Shown here one piece after another: positions 18,042-26,936 of a DNA stretch of 64,000 bases (its first letter is position 1; the number at the start of each line of letters is the position of its first letter). The DNA comes from Flavivirga algicola (GTDB lineage: Bacteria > Bacteroidota > Bacteroidia > Flavobacteriales > Flavobacteriaceae). The position numbers and the translations under genes were made by a program. The DNA lies in the NCBI RefSeq assembly GCF_012910715.1, contig NZ_JABBHF010000002.1, positions 315,001-379,000 on the forward strand, in the 5' to 3' direction. Under the pieces are notes generated by a model. It had not been told where the DNA came from. It was given only the letters and a program-made list of their open reading frames with translations, and ran no database searches.

Positions 18042-19985
18042 ATGAATAAACTGGTAACCTTAGTCCTTCTAATTTTGTTTTTCTCTTGTAAAAAGGAGAA
18101 ACAAACCAAAGAAGTCACTCTTAACCTAAAAGAGTACACGATAGAACAGTTCATGGATAATGACGCTGTATGGGGAGGAAGTTTTTCTCCAGACAAATCA
18201 AAATTATTAGTCTCTAGTAATCGATCCGGGATTTATAATATGTATACCGTTCCCACAACGGGTGGTGAGTTTACACCAATAACGGCTTCTGATTCTTCAT
18301 CAATTTTTGGTATTTCTTATTTTCCAAATGATGAGCGCATGCTGTACAGAGCTGACAATAATGGGAATGAAATCTATCATTTATATATGCGAGACATTGA
18401 TAGCACTATAACAGAGCTAACCCCAGATGAAGGGGCTAGGTCCTCTTTTTATGGTTGGTCCCATGACGGGAAAAGTTTTTTTTATGGCTCTAATAAACGA
18501 GACAAACGCTATATGGATGTTTATGAAATGCCCCTTGAGAGTATGGCTTCCGAACTCATTTATCAAAATAATGAAGGTTATAATTTTAATGCTATTTCCA
18601 GTGACAAGAGCCTCTTTGCTTTAAGTAAAACAATCAACACGAATGATAGCGATATTTTTATTTATAATAGAGCTAACAAATCACTTACAAAAATAAACGA
18701 CAATCAAAGTGGTAATTCTGTTCAGGACTTTTCTTTAAACAACGAAACGCTTTATTATACAACAGATGATGGCGCTGAGTTTTCATATGTTATGAAATAT
18801 CATATTGCTACAGGCGAAAAAGAAAAAGTTTTAGAAAGACCTTGGGATATAAACGGCATTTATTTTACTCACAATGAGAAGTATATGGTAAGTTTCATAA
18901 ATGAGGATGCCAAAAACACTATAGAAATACGAGATATCGCATCAGGTAAAAATTTAAAAGTTCCAGATTTTCAAAACGGCAGTATAACCAGTGTGGGGAT
19001 TTCAAGAGATGAAACCATGATGCGCATGTATGTTGGCGGTTCTAACAGCCCTTCAAACTTATACACGTATAATCTTGTCAACAAAGAACAGCATCAACTC
19101 ACCAATGTTCTTAATAAAGAGATAGACATCAATCATTTAGTTACTGCTAAAGTCATTCGATATAAATCTTTTGATAGTTTAGAAATTCCTGCCATTTACT
19201 ATTTACCACATCAGGCATCTACCGAAAATAAAGTGCCTGCACTTGTCTTAGTACATGGTGGACCAGGCGGGCAAAGTAGACAAAATTTTAATTCTCTAAC
19301 ACAATATCTTGTAAACCATGGCTATGCCGTACTGGCTGTAAATAATCGTGGAAGCAGTGGTTATGGTAAAACTTTTTATCAAATGGACGACCTTAATCAT
19401 GGTGAAAAAGATTTACAAGATTGTGTCGAAGGCAAAAATTGGCTAGCCACACAACCAGAAATCGATGCTAATAAAATTGGTATTATGGGTGGATCTTATG
19501 GTGGGTACATGACCATGGCCGCATTAACTTATACACCAGAAGAGTTTGCTGTAGGCGTTAACCTATTTGGAGTTACAAACTGGATTCGTACGCTTAAAAG
19601 TATTCCGCCATGGTGGGAATCTTTTAAAGATGCTCTCTATAAAGAGCTGGGAAATCCGCATACGACAGATTCCTTAAGACTGCATAGAATATCTCCTTTA
19701 TTTCATACCGATAAAGTAACCAAACCTTTAATTGTTTTACAGGGTGCTACAGACCCTAGGGTTTTACAGGTAGAATCTGATGAAATCGTTGCTGGAGTTC
19801 GTAAAAATGGAGTTCCCGTAGAATATGTTTTATTCGAAGATGAAGGACATGGTTTTATTAAGAAAGAAAATCAAATTGAAGCATATAGTAGCATTCTTAA
19901 GTTTTTAGACAAGTATCTTAAAAAAGAAAATGCTCCTGTAGGTGAAATTCCAGTAAAAGAAATAGAAGCAGAAACAACGAATTAA
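18042..19985 (+). CDS. S9-family (prolyl oligopeptidase-like) lipoprotein peptidase
   Basis: 647 residues. Lipobox LFFSC at about residues 12-16 predicts a lipid-anchored exported protein. The N-terminal ~350 residues are a WD40-like/beta-propeller gating domain. The C-terminal alpha/beta-hydrolase has the nucleophile in GGSYGGYM (S about 485), the acid in GATDPRV (D about 571) and the histidine in DEGHGF (about 603). The fold and triad order fit acylaminoacyl/dipeptidyl peptidases of family S9C. The start overlaps no RBS-like feature, but ATG 18042 is 2 bases after the upstream stop, implying translational coupling. Confidence 0.93.
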   Translation: MNKLVTLVLLILFFSCKKEKQTKEVTLNLKEYTIEQFMDNDAVWGGSFSPDKSKLLVSSNRSGIYNMYTVPTTGGEFTPITASDSSSIFGISYFPNDERMLYRADNNGNEIYHLYMRDIDSTITELTPDEGARSSFYGWSHDGKSFFYGSNKRDKRYMDVYEMPLESMASELIYQNNEGYNFNAISSDKSLFALSKTINTNDSDIFIYNRANKSLTKINDNQSGNSVQDFSLNNETLYYTTDDGAEFSYVMKYHIATGEKEKVLERPWDINGIYFTHNEKYMVSFINEDAKNTIEIRDIASGKNLKVPDFQNGSITSVGISRDETMMRMYVGGSNSPSNLYTYNLVNKEQHQLTNVLNKEIDINHLVTAKVIRYKSFDSLEIPAIYYLPHQASTENKVPALVLVHGGPGGQSRQNFNSLTQYLVNHGYAVLAVNNRGSSGYGKTFYQMDDLNHGEKDLQDCVEGKNWLATQPEIDANKIGIMGGSYGGYMTMAALTYTPEEFAVGVNLFGVTNWIRTLKSIPPWWESFKDALYKELGNPHTTDSLRLHRISPLFHTDKVTKPLIVLQGATDPRVLQVESDEIVAGVRKNGVPVEYVLFEDEGHGFIKKENQIEAYSSILKFLDKYLKKENAPVGEIPVKEIEAETTN

Positions 19986-20010
19986 ATAAAAGAAGTCTCA
20001 AAAAGTAAAT

Positions 20011-20080
20011 GTCAGATTGAGCGTAGTTGAAATCTTTTTAAAAAAGCCCCCTTTTAATTCTCGACTGTGCTCGAACTGAC
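20011..20080. repeat. Dispersed-type intergenic inverted repeat
   Basis: GTCAGATTGAGCGTAGTTGA (20011-20030) is an imperfect reverse complement of TCGACTGTGCTCGAACTGAC (20061-20080). It lies between the convergent S9 peptidase and Crp/Fnr genes. The motif resembles short palindromes scattered through Flavobacteriia genomes (from general recall, not checked) and may act as a bidirectional terminator. Confidence 0.65.
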
Positions 20081-20120
20081 AAAAATTATATTTTTCAGTC
20101 TCTCTTTTACTTTATTATAA

Positions 20121-20798
20121 CTATTCAATGCGTTTCAGCCCTTCAATGTTTTCAATCTTTATTTGTTTTCCAATAGTAGAAATGAGTCCTTCCTTCTTAA
20201 ATTGAGATAGTACTCTTATAGCAGATTCCGTAGCAGTTCCCACTATATTTGCAAAATCTTCACGAGATAACAAAACACTAAGCGTACCATCTGGATTAAC
20301 CCCAAAACTATTATGTATATGTATCAAAGTTTCAGCCAGACGTTGCCTTACAGATTTTTGAGCCATATTCACTATAATATCATCAGCTTCTTTTAAATCG
20401 TGTGCCATATCTTTTAACACATCATATGAAAACTTCGGGTTCTTTTGCAAATCAGCAATAATTTCACTTTTAGGAATAAAGCAAACTTCCATATCATTCA
20501 AAGCTGTTGCCTGTAAATTGGAATTCTCATCACTTACCAGAGAGCGCTGCCCTAATAATTGGCCTTTTACAACCATTTTAACTATTTGATCTTTCCCGTT
20601 TTCACTCAATTTGGAAAGCTTACAAATACCATCTTTAACACAATATACGCCATTTACTGCTTCTCCTTCTTCAAAAATGACAGTTCCCTTTTTTATAGTG
20701 TAAGAAGTTTTACAATTAGAAATACGTACTAACTCATCCTTAGTCAAGGATTTAAGCGAGTTAAACTGTTTGATAATGCACTGTTCACATTTACCCAT
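20121..20798 (-). CDS. Crp/Fnr-family transcription regulator of the cbb3 cluster
   Basis: 225 residues. There is an N-terminal cyclic-nucleotide-binding-like beta barrel (IKKGTVIFEEGE ... GQLLGQRSLVS), a dimer helix (EADDIIVNMAQKSVRQRLAE), and a winged helix with recognition helix TATESAIRVLSQF. The E-S-x-x-R spacing there fits FNR/CRP-type contacts with a TGA half-site. Cysteines at 4, 7, 29, 53, 59 and 106 make iron-sulfur oxygen sensing possible, but spacing differs from E. coli FNR. It is divergent from ccoI, with a palindromic site (20835-20848) between them. It is the best candidate to bind the three matching palindromes in this window. Confidence 0.9.
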   Translation of the reverse strand: MGKCEQCIIKQFNSLKSLTKDELVRISNCKTSYTIKKGTVIFEEGEAVNGVYCVKDGICKLSKLSENGKDQIVKMVVKGQLLGQRSLVSDENSNLQATALNDMEVCFIPKSEIIADLQKNPKFSYDVLKDMAHDLKEADDIIVNMAQKSVRQRLAETLIHIHNSFGVNPDGTLSVLLSREDFANIVGTATESAIRVLSQFKKEGLISTIGKQIKIENIEGLKRIE

Positions 20799-20834
20799 AA
20801 CAAATAATTGAAGTTCTGTAAAAATAAATAAAAC

Positions 20835-20848
20835 ATGACAATTATCAT
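20835..20848. promoter_or_regulatory. FNR-like operator upstream of ccoI
   Basis: ATGAC-AATT-ATCAT is a 5-4-5 palindrome with one mismatch, 36.5 bases from centre to the last G of a -7-like box (GACTTTTG, 20871-20878, 7/8 match to TAnnTTTG). The same spacing occurs at 23291 and 57651. Confidence 0.65.
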
Positions 20849-20870
20849 ATTATAAAGTGAAATCATTTAT

Positions 20871-20878
20871 GACTTTTG
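20871..20878 (+). promoter_or_regulatory. Candidate -7 box of ccoI
   Basis: GACTTTTG differs from TAnnTTTG only at the first base. The implied transcription start near 20883 lies beyond GTG 20857 and ATG 20869, leaving ATG 20905 as the first usable start of ccoI. Confidence 0.5.
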
Positions 20879-20904
20879 TTTCAGGTATAAATGAGCAAAT
20901 AATA

Positions 20905-23280
20905 ATGGGCAACAACACATGTTTTCATTGTGGGTTAGATGCTACTTCTTCTACAATTATATTTGATGATAAATCATTTTGTTGTAATGGTTGTAAAACT
21001 GTTTATGAAATTTTTTCGGCAAACGATTTAACTTGCTACTATGACTTGCAGTATGCTCCAGGGGCAACTCCCAAGGACATAGCGGGCAAATACAACTTTT
21101 TAGACAATGCTAAAATTGTTGAGCAATTATTAGAATTCAACAGTGATAACACTCAAATAGTTACGTTATACATTCCGCATATACATTGTAGTTCTTGTAT
21201 CTGGATTTTAGAGAATTTAAACAAGCTAAACCCTGCGATAAGTACATCGATAGTCAATTTTGGGAAAAAAAATGTTCGGATTACTTTTAATAATAAGTCA
21301 TTTACCTTAAAAAACCTAGTAGCATTATTAAGTAGCATTGGCTACGAACCTTTTATAAGTTTAGACGATTATAGTGTAGGTAAAAAACATGTAGATCGCT
21401 CCTTAATATACAAGTTAGGAATTGCTGGTTTTGCTTTTGGAAATGTTATGTTTCTATCGTTTCCAGAATATTTTCAAGTAGGTGGTTTTTGGATAGAAAA
21501 ATACAAACATCTATTTAGATGGCTCATGTTTTTCTTTTCGCTCCCTGTTGTTTTTTATTCTACCCAAGATTATTTCATTTCTGCCTTTAAAGGGCTTCGA
21601 TCTAAGATTCTAAATATTGATGTTCCTATTGCCTTAGGTGTTTTAGTTTTGTTTATTAGAAGTACTACCGAAATTATTTTTGATGTAGGTTCGGGCTTTT
21701 TTGATAGCTTGACTGGTCTCATCTTCTTTTTATTATTAGGAAAGTTTTTTCAGCAAAAAACATATACATTTTTATCTTTTGAACGCGATTATAAATCGTA
21801 TTTTCCTATTGGAATCACAAAAATAACAGCAGAAGGCACAGAAGAATCCATACAGGTATATGACATTAAAAAAGGGGATCGTTTACTTATTAGAAACGAA
21901 GAACTTATTCCTGTTGATTGTATCCTAATAAAAGGAACCGCTCGTATCGATTATAGTTTTGTAACTGGCGAATCCAAAATGGTATCGAAACAATCTGGCG
22001 ACAAACTATTTGCGGGTGGTAAACAGCTGGATGGTAGCATTGAAGTTGATGTATTAAAATCGGTAGAACAAAGCTACCTAACTCAACTTTGGAGCAACGA
22101 TGTGTTTAAAAAGGACAAAGCGCTTTCTTTTACGAATATCACCAATAGCATTAGTAAACGTTTTACGATTGCCATTTTACTAATTGCATTAACAGCTACC
22201 TCTTTTTGGTTATTAACAGATTCCGGTAAAGCATTAAATGTTTTTACTTCGGTTTTAATTATTGCCTGTCCCTGCGCCATTGCTCTATCTGCACCCTTCA
22301 CCTTTGGAAATATCCTACGGATACTAGGAAAGAAAAAATTCTATTTAAAAAATGCCAGTGTTATTGAGCAATTATCAAAAATAAACACAATTATTTTTGA
22401 TAAAACTGGTACTATAACTGCCAATAAAGAGACATCCATAAGTTATGAAGGCATCGATCTTTCATTTGATGAAGAAACCTTATTAAAAAGCACATTGCGA
22501 GGATCTAACCACCCACTAAGCAGGTCATTGTATAGCATCCTAAATAAACACGATATTCTTACCCTAGATACCTATGAAGAATTTTTAGGAAAAGGAATAG
22601 AAGCAAAATATAAAGAGCATAATATCAAAATAGGATCTGCACCTTTCGTTGGCCATACAAGTGATACAACAACACTAAATACCACGGTTCACGTTAGCAC
22701 CAATAATAAATACAAAGGCAGATTTACATTTTATAATGCCTATAGAAAGGGTATTTCTCAGCTTTTTAATGCACTTAAAAAAGAATACGATCTGGTCATT
22801 CTTTCAGGAGATAATGCAGGAGAAAAAGATAACTTAACAAAACTACTACCAACAAAAACAAAATTACTTTTCAATCAAAAGCCAGAAGACAAACTAGAAT
22901 ACATTAAATACCATCAAAACGAAGGTGCTAACGTACTCATGATTGGGGATGGATTAAATGATGCTGGAGCATTGGCGCAAAGCAATGTAGGTATTGCTAT
23001 TTCAGAAAACGTGAATGTCTTTTCCCCAGCTTGTGATGCTATTTTAGATGCCTCAAAATTCAAACAGTTATATAATTATATTAAAATATCTAAATCCGCT
23101 ATAAAAATTATCAAATGGAGTTTTGTACTCTCTTTTATATATAACATTATCGGACTTTATTTTGCCGTGACTGGACAGTTAGCGCCAGTTGTAGCCGCAA
23201 TATTGATGCCACTTAGTTCCATTAGTATTGTGGCCTTTACAACCATAGCAACAAACATAATAGGAAGAAAACTAAATTAA
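20905..23280 (+). CDS. ccoI: cbb3 oxidase copper-loading P1B-type ATPase
   Basis: Copper-exporting P-type ATPase that supplies copper for cbb3 oxidase maturation (CcoI/FixI). The N terminus has the family zinc-ribbon-like part CFHCG ... CCNGCKTVYE, then a heavy-metal-associated domain with HCSSCIW. Core motifs are TGES, the metal-transport IIACPCAIALSAP, phosphorylation site DKTGTIT and hinge GDGLNDAGAL, with eight predicted membrane helices. The frame is open back to GTG 20857. ATG 20905 (MGNNTCFHCG) is preferred because it matches the usual family start and lies after the predicted transcription start. The gene leads the cco cluster, opposite the Fnr-like regulator. Confidence 0.95.
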   Translation: MGNNTCFHCGLDATSSTIIFDDKSFCCNGCKTVYEIFSANDLTCYYDLQYAPGATPKDIAGKYNFLDNAKIVEQLLEFNSDNTQIVTLYIPHIHCSSCIWILENLNKLNPAISTSIVNFGKKNVRITFNNKSFTLKNLVALLSSIGYEPFISLDDYSVGKKHVDRSLIYKLGIAGFAFGNVMFLSFPEYFQVGGFWIEKYKHLFRWLMFFFSLPVVFYSTQDYFISAFKGLRSKILNIDVPIALGVLVLFIRSTTEIIFDVGSGFFDSLTGLIFFLLLGKFFQQKTYTFLSFERDYKSYFPIGITKITAEGTEESIQVYDIKKGDRLLIRNEELIPVDCILIKGTARIDYSFVTGESKMVSKQSGDKLFAGGKQLDGSIEVDVLKSVEQSYLTQLWSNDVFKKDKALSFTNITNSISKRFTIAILLIALTATSFWLLTDSGKALNVFTSVLIIACPCAIALSAPFTFGNILRILGKKKFYLKNASVIEQLSKINTIIFDKTGTITANKETSISYEGIDLSFDEETLLKSTLRGSNHPLSRSLYSILNKHDILTLDTYEEFLGKGIEAKYKEHNIKIGSAPFVGHTSDTTTLNTTVHVSTNNKYKGRFTFYNAYRKGISQLFNALKKEYDLVILSGDNAGEKDNLTKLLPTKTKLLFNQKPEDKLEYIKYHQNEGANVLMIGDGLNDAGALAQSNVGIAISENVNVFSPACDAILDASKFKQLYNYIKISKSAIKIIKWSFVLSFIYNIIGLYFAVTGQLAPVVAAILMPLSSISIVAFTTIATNIIGRKLN

Positions 23281-23290
23281 AAAATAGAAC

Positions 23291-23304
23291 ATGACAAAAG
23301 TCAT
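23291..23304. promoter_or_regulatory. FNR-like operator upstream of ccoS
   Basis: ATGAC-AAAA-GTCAT, with perfect palindromic arms. The distance from centre to the final G of the perfect -7 box at 23327-23334 is 36.5 bases. This places it near -41.5, the class II activator position. Confidence 0.75.
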
Positions 23305-23326
23305 TTTTTAACAATGGGTATGACAG

Positions 23327-23334
23327 TAATTTTG
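23327..23334 (+). promoter_or_regulatory. -7 box for ccoS-ccoNOQP
   Basis: TAATTTTG is a perfect TAnnTTTG. Transcription would start near 23339, 16 bases before the ccoS ATG. It gives the oxidase structural genes their own promoter, separate from that of ccoI. Confidence 0.65.
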
Positions 23335-23354
23335 AACCGTAACTTCAAGTAGGT

Positions 23355-23540
23355 ATGAGTGTTATTTATATTTTATTAGCTATAAGCATTATTGTAGCTG
23401 TTGGCTTCTTCATAGCCTTTATTGTGGCTGTAAAAAAGGGACAGTATGACGATAGTTATACGCCTTCAGTAAGAATGTTATTTGAAGATGAACTCGTTAA
23501 AGACAATTCCAATAAAACAATACTAACCAAAAAAGATTAA
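23355..23540 (+). CDS. ccoS: cbb3 oxidase assembly protein CcoS
   Basis: 61-residue single-pass membrane protein. Its helix is IYILLAISIIVAVGFFIAFI and the tail contains QYDDSYTPSVRMLFED, the CcoS signature region (yDD/P-x-R-x-L). CcoS is needed for cofactor insertion into cbb3 oxidase. It begins 74 bases after ccoI, behind its own promoter and FNR-like site, and ends 9 bases before ccoNO. Confidence 0.93.
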   Translation: MSVIYILLAISIIVAVGFFIAFIVAVKKGQYDDSYTPSVRMLFEDELVKDNSNKTILTKKD

Positions 23541-23549
23541 ACTATAATT

Positions 23550-25742
23550 ATGGAAATGCAGCAATTTCATTACGATAATAAGATCGTTAAAAATTTCATA
23601 TATGCCACCATGCTTTGGGGCGTTGTGGGGATGTTAGTAGGACTACTACTAGCATTTATGTTTTTGTTCCCTAATCTAACAGATGGAATTTCATGGCTTA
23701 GTTTTGGTCGATTAAGACCATTACATACCAATGCCGTTATTTTTGCTTTTGTTGGTAATGCTATTTTTGCAGGGGTTTACTATTCTACACAACGCTTGTT
23801 AAAGGCTAGAATGTTTAATGATACTTTAAGTAAAATTAACTTTTGGGGCTGGCAACTTATTATTGTAGGCGCGGCAATTACATTACCTTTAGGGTATACA
23901 ACATCGAAAGAATATGCCGAATTAGAATGGCCTTTCGATATTGCCATTGCACTTATTTGGGTTGTTTTTGGATGGAATTTAATTGGTACTATTTTAAAGA
24001 GAAGACAACGCCATTTATATGTTGCCATTTGGTTTTATATAGCCACTTTTGTTACTGTTGCTGTACTTCATATTTTCAATAGTTTAGAACTGCCTGTTAG
24101 TGCATTAAAAAGTTACTCGGTATATGCAGGAGTACAAGATGCCTTGGTACAATGGTGGTATGGACATAATGCCGTGGCCTTCTTTTTAACCACGCCATTT
24201 TTAGGGCTCATGTATTATTTTGTACCTAAGGCCGCTAACCGACCTGTATATTCTTATAGACTATCCATCGTCCACTTTTGGTCATTGATATTCATATATA
24301 TTTGGGCAGGTCCACATCACTTATTATACACAGCATTACCAGAATGGGCTCAAAACTTAGGGGTTGCTTTTTCTGTGATGCTTTTAATGCCATCATGGGG
24401 AGGTATGATAAATGGGCTCTTAACCTTACGTGGTGCCTGGGACAAAGTACGTACCGACCCTGTTTTAAAATTTATGGTCGTAGCCATTACAGGTTATGGT
24501 ATGGCAACCTTTGAAGGTCCTACCCTATCCCTTAAAAACGTAAACGCTATTGCCCACTTTACAGACTGGATTATCGCTCACGTACATGTAGGTGCCTTAG
24601 CATGGAATGGATTCTTAACGTTTGGTATGATTTATTTCTTAGTACCTAAATTGTTTAAAACGAAACTATTCTCAGTTGGATTAGCAAATCTGCATTTCTG
24701 GATAGGTACACTAGGTATCATTATGTATGCCTTACCCATGTACGTTGCTGGATTTACACAAGCAAGTATGTGGAAACAGTTCAACCCTGATGGTACACTA
24801 ACCTATGGTAATTTCTTAGAAACTGTTACCGAGATTATACCTATGTATTGGATGCGTGCTATCGGAGGTACCATGTTTATTGCTGGTATGCTAATTATGG
24901 TTTACAATGTTATAGTAACCATTAAACAAGGTAGTAACGTTGAAAATGAATTAGCTGAAGCACCAGCACTAGAACGTGTTACTAAAAAACGTACTGCTAA
25001 TGAAGGATGGCATACCTGGTTAGAGCGTAGACCAGTTCAATTAACACTTTTAGCGACAGTTGCTATTTTAATTGGAGGTGTTATTCAAATAGTACCGACC
25101 ATTATGGTGAAATCCAATATTCCAACCATAGCTAGTATAAAACCTTATACACCATTAGAATTAGAGGGGCGTGATATTTACATACGTGAAGGTTGTGTGG
25201 GCTGTCATTCTCAAATGATTCGTCCTTTTAGAAGTGAAGTAGAACGGTATGGCGAATATTCCAAAGCTGGTGAATTCGTTTACGATCATCCATTCCTTTG
25301 GGGTAGTAAACGTACGGGGCCAGACTTACACAGACTGGGAGGTAAATATTCTGATAATTGGCACTTTAACCACATGTACGACCCACAAAGTACGTCCTCT
25401 GGCTCTATCATGCCTCGTTATCCATGGTTAATCACGGGTAGTAGTAGTAAATTAGATAAATCTATGACTGAAGCCAAGATGAAAGCAATGGTATCATTAG
25501 GAGTTCCTTATACTGAAGAAGACATTGCCAATGCACAAAAAGATATGTTAGCTCAAGGCTCTCAAATAGAACAAAACCTATATACCGATCCTGATTTTGC
25601 CAATACCTACGAAGCTGATAAAAAATATGCTACTGAAAATGGCGAAGAATTTGTAGAGATGAAGAACAGGGAAATTGTAGCACTTATAGCCTATTTACAG
25701 CGTTTAGGCACCGATATTAAAGTAGAAACAGCACAACAATAA
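23550..25742 (+). CDS. ccoNO: cbb3-type cytochrome c oxidase, fused subunits I and II (CcoNO)
   Basis: 730 residues. The N-terminal ~460 residues are the haem-copper catalytic subunit CcoN, with about 12 membrane helices and conserved histidines in [28 protein letters not shown] and [11 protein letters not shown]. After a charged linker comes a further helix and the CcoO monohaem cytochrome c with haem site CVGCH (about residues 550-554, in [15 protein letters not shown]). Fusion of N and O is standard in Bacteroidota. It reduces O2 to water at low oxygen while pumping protons across the inner membrane. It starts 9 bases after ccoS. Confidence 0.97.
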   Translation: MEMQQFHYDNKIVKNFIYATMLWGVVGMLVGLLLAFMFLFPNLTDGISWLSFGRLRPLHTNAVIFAFVGNAIFAGVYYSTQRLLKARMFNDTLSKINFWGWQLIIVGAAITLPLGYTTSKEYAELEWPFDIAIALIWVVFGWNLIGTILKRRQRHLYVAIWFYIATFVTVAVLHIFNSLELPVSALKSYSVYAGVQDALVQWWYGHNAVAFFLTTPFLGLMYYFVPKAANRPVYSYRLSIVHFWSLIFIYIWAGPHHLLYTALPEWAQNLGVAFSVMLLMPSWGGMINGLLTLRGAWDKVRTDPVLKFMVVAITGYGMATFEGPTLSLKNVNAIAHFTDWIIAHVHVGALAWNGFLTFGMIYFLVPKLFKTKLFSVGLANLHFWIGTLGIIMYALPMYVAGFTQASMWKQFNPDGTLTYGNFLETVTEIIPMYWMRAIGGTMFIAGMLIMVYNVIVTIKQGSNVENELAEAPALERVTKKRTANEGWHTWLERRPVQLTLLATVAILIGGVIQIVPTIMVKSNIPTIASIKPYTPLELEGRDIYIREGCVGCHSQMIRPFRSEVERYGEYSKAGEFVYDHPFLWGSKRTGPDLHRLGGKYSDNWHFNHMYDPQSTSSGSIMPRYPWLITGSSSKLDKSMTEAKMKAMVSLGVPYTEEDIANAQKDMLAQGSQIEQNLYTDPDFANTYEADKKYATENGEEFVEMKNREIVALIAYLQRLGTDIKVETAQQ

Positions 25743-25760
25743 CCATCAAAAACAGAAAGT

Positions 25761-25946
25761 ATGTTAAAATTTGTAAAAAACCATATGGAGAGCATTACTG
25801 GCGTCGAAATTTATCCGATGATTTCTTTGCTCATCTTTTTTATCTTTTTTGTAGTGCTTTTTTGGTGGGTTATTACTGCTAAAAAAGACTATATAAAAAC
25901 TGTAAGTAACATTCCATTAGACAACCAAAACGACGATATATTATGA
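25761..25946 (+). CDS. ccoQ: CcoQ-like small subunit
   Basis: 61-residue protein with one membrane helix (MISLLIFFIFFVVLFWWVIT) and a short polar tail, in the position of ccoQ/fixQ. Sequence conservation of this subunit is low, so the call rests largely on size, topology and location. Its last four bases overlap the ccoP start (ATGA), implying coupled translation. Confidence 0.85.
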   Translation: MLKFVKNHMESITGVEIYPMISLLIFFIFFVVLFWWVITAKKDYIKTVSNIPLDNQNDDIL

Positions 25947-26842
25947 GAAATTTAGTTCCATCTTGGATTCGTGTTCCCGTAGCATTCTTTATTATTTTCG
26001 GGGCTGTAGAATTCTTTGTAGATTCTGGTGAAAAACCTGCATTTATCGAATACCCAGTAGTATTACTATTTCTCTTTTTAGTATTGCTTATTTTGATAGC
26101 AATTGAAGCTATTGTGGGAGCATTAGAAAACGTCATGCTTCATAAACTAGATGAAGAAGCCAGAGCGCGGTTTCTAGAAGAAAAACAATATAAGTTCACC
26201 TGGCTTAAAAAGACATATACAAAACTTCTTGGTCAAAAACCTCTTGAAGAAGAAGGGGAAATTATTTTAGACCATAATTACGATGGGATAAAAGAATTAG
26301 ACAATAATTTGCCCCCATGGTGGTTATATGGTTTTTACATCTCTATAGTTTTCGCTGCTATTTACTTATTGAAGTACCATGTTTTTAATGGAGATAATCA
26401 ATTTGATGAACTGGAAACCGAATTGGCAGAGGCAAAAACGGCTATAGAGGCTTATAAAAAAACAGCTAAGAACTTAGTCGATATAAATACCGTGACATTA
26501 CTTACCGAAGCATCAGACTTAAGTGCAGGTAAATCTATTTTTGAAACCAATTGTGTTGCTTGTCATATGGCAGATGGCGGTGGTGGTATTGGTCCCAATT
26601 TAACAGACCAAAACTGGATTTTAGGCGGGGGTATTAAAAATGTTTTTAAAACAGTCTCTGAAGGAGGACGATCTGGTAAAGGTATGATTGCCTGGAAACA
26701 ACAATTAAAACCTTTGCAAATAGCACAAGTAGCAAGTTATGTTTTAACCTTACAAGGCACAACGCCCGCTAACCCTAAAGCACCTGAGGGTGATGTTTGG
26801 TTAGATGAAAATGCAGAAACAGCGGCTGAAAACGTTAATTAA
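25943..26842 (+). CDS. ccoP: cbb3 oxidase cytochrome c subunit CcoP
   Basis: 299 residues. Two N-terminal membrane helices are followed by the family segment DNNLPPWWLYGFYISIVFA with a third helix, then a periplasmic cytochrome c domain with one haem site CVACH (about residues 204-208) and its methionine ligand in GKGMIAWK. Most proteobacterial CcoP proteins carry two haems; this short form has one, as is usual in Bacteroidota. It delivers electrons to CcoNO. A hairpin lies directly downstream, before ccoG. Confidence 0.95.
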   Translation: MRNLVPSWIRVPVAFFIIFGAVEFFVDSGEKPAFIEYPVVLLFLFLVLLILIAIEAIVGALENVMLHKLDEEARARFLEEKQYKFTWLKKTYTKLLGQKPLEEEGEIILDHNYDGIKELDNNLPPWWLYGFYISIVFAAIYLLKYHVFNGDNQFDELETELAEAKTAIEAYKKTAKNLVDINTVTLLTEASDLSAGKSIFETNCVACHMADGGGGIGPNLTDQNWILGGGIKNVFKTVSEGGRSGKGMIAWKQQLKPLQIAQVASYVLTLQGTTPANPKAPEGDVWLDENAETAAENVN

Positions 26843-26886
26843 ATTACCATAGATTCAACGCAAACTATAAACTAAACTAAGTTGAA

Positions 26887-26922
26887 AGACCAGTTGGGTA
26901 GTTTCATAAACCCAGCTGGTCT
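26887..26922. terminator. Strong hairpin between ccoP and ccoG
   Basis: AGACCAGTTGGGT (26887-26899) pairs with ACCCAGCTGGTCT (26910-26922), 13 base pairs with one G-T. No T-run follows on the plus strand, so it is more likely a transcript-stabilising or attenuating structure than a classical terminator. Confidence 0.6.
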
Positions 26923-26936
26923 AAAATCTAAAAACA

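Noticed and set aside
20857-20904. GTG 20857 or ATG 20869 as start of ccoI
   Set aside because: Both are upstream of the predicted transcription start near 20883, and the conserved N terminus begins at ATG 20905.
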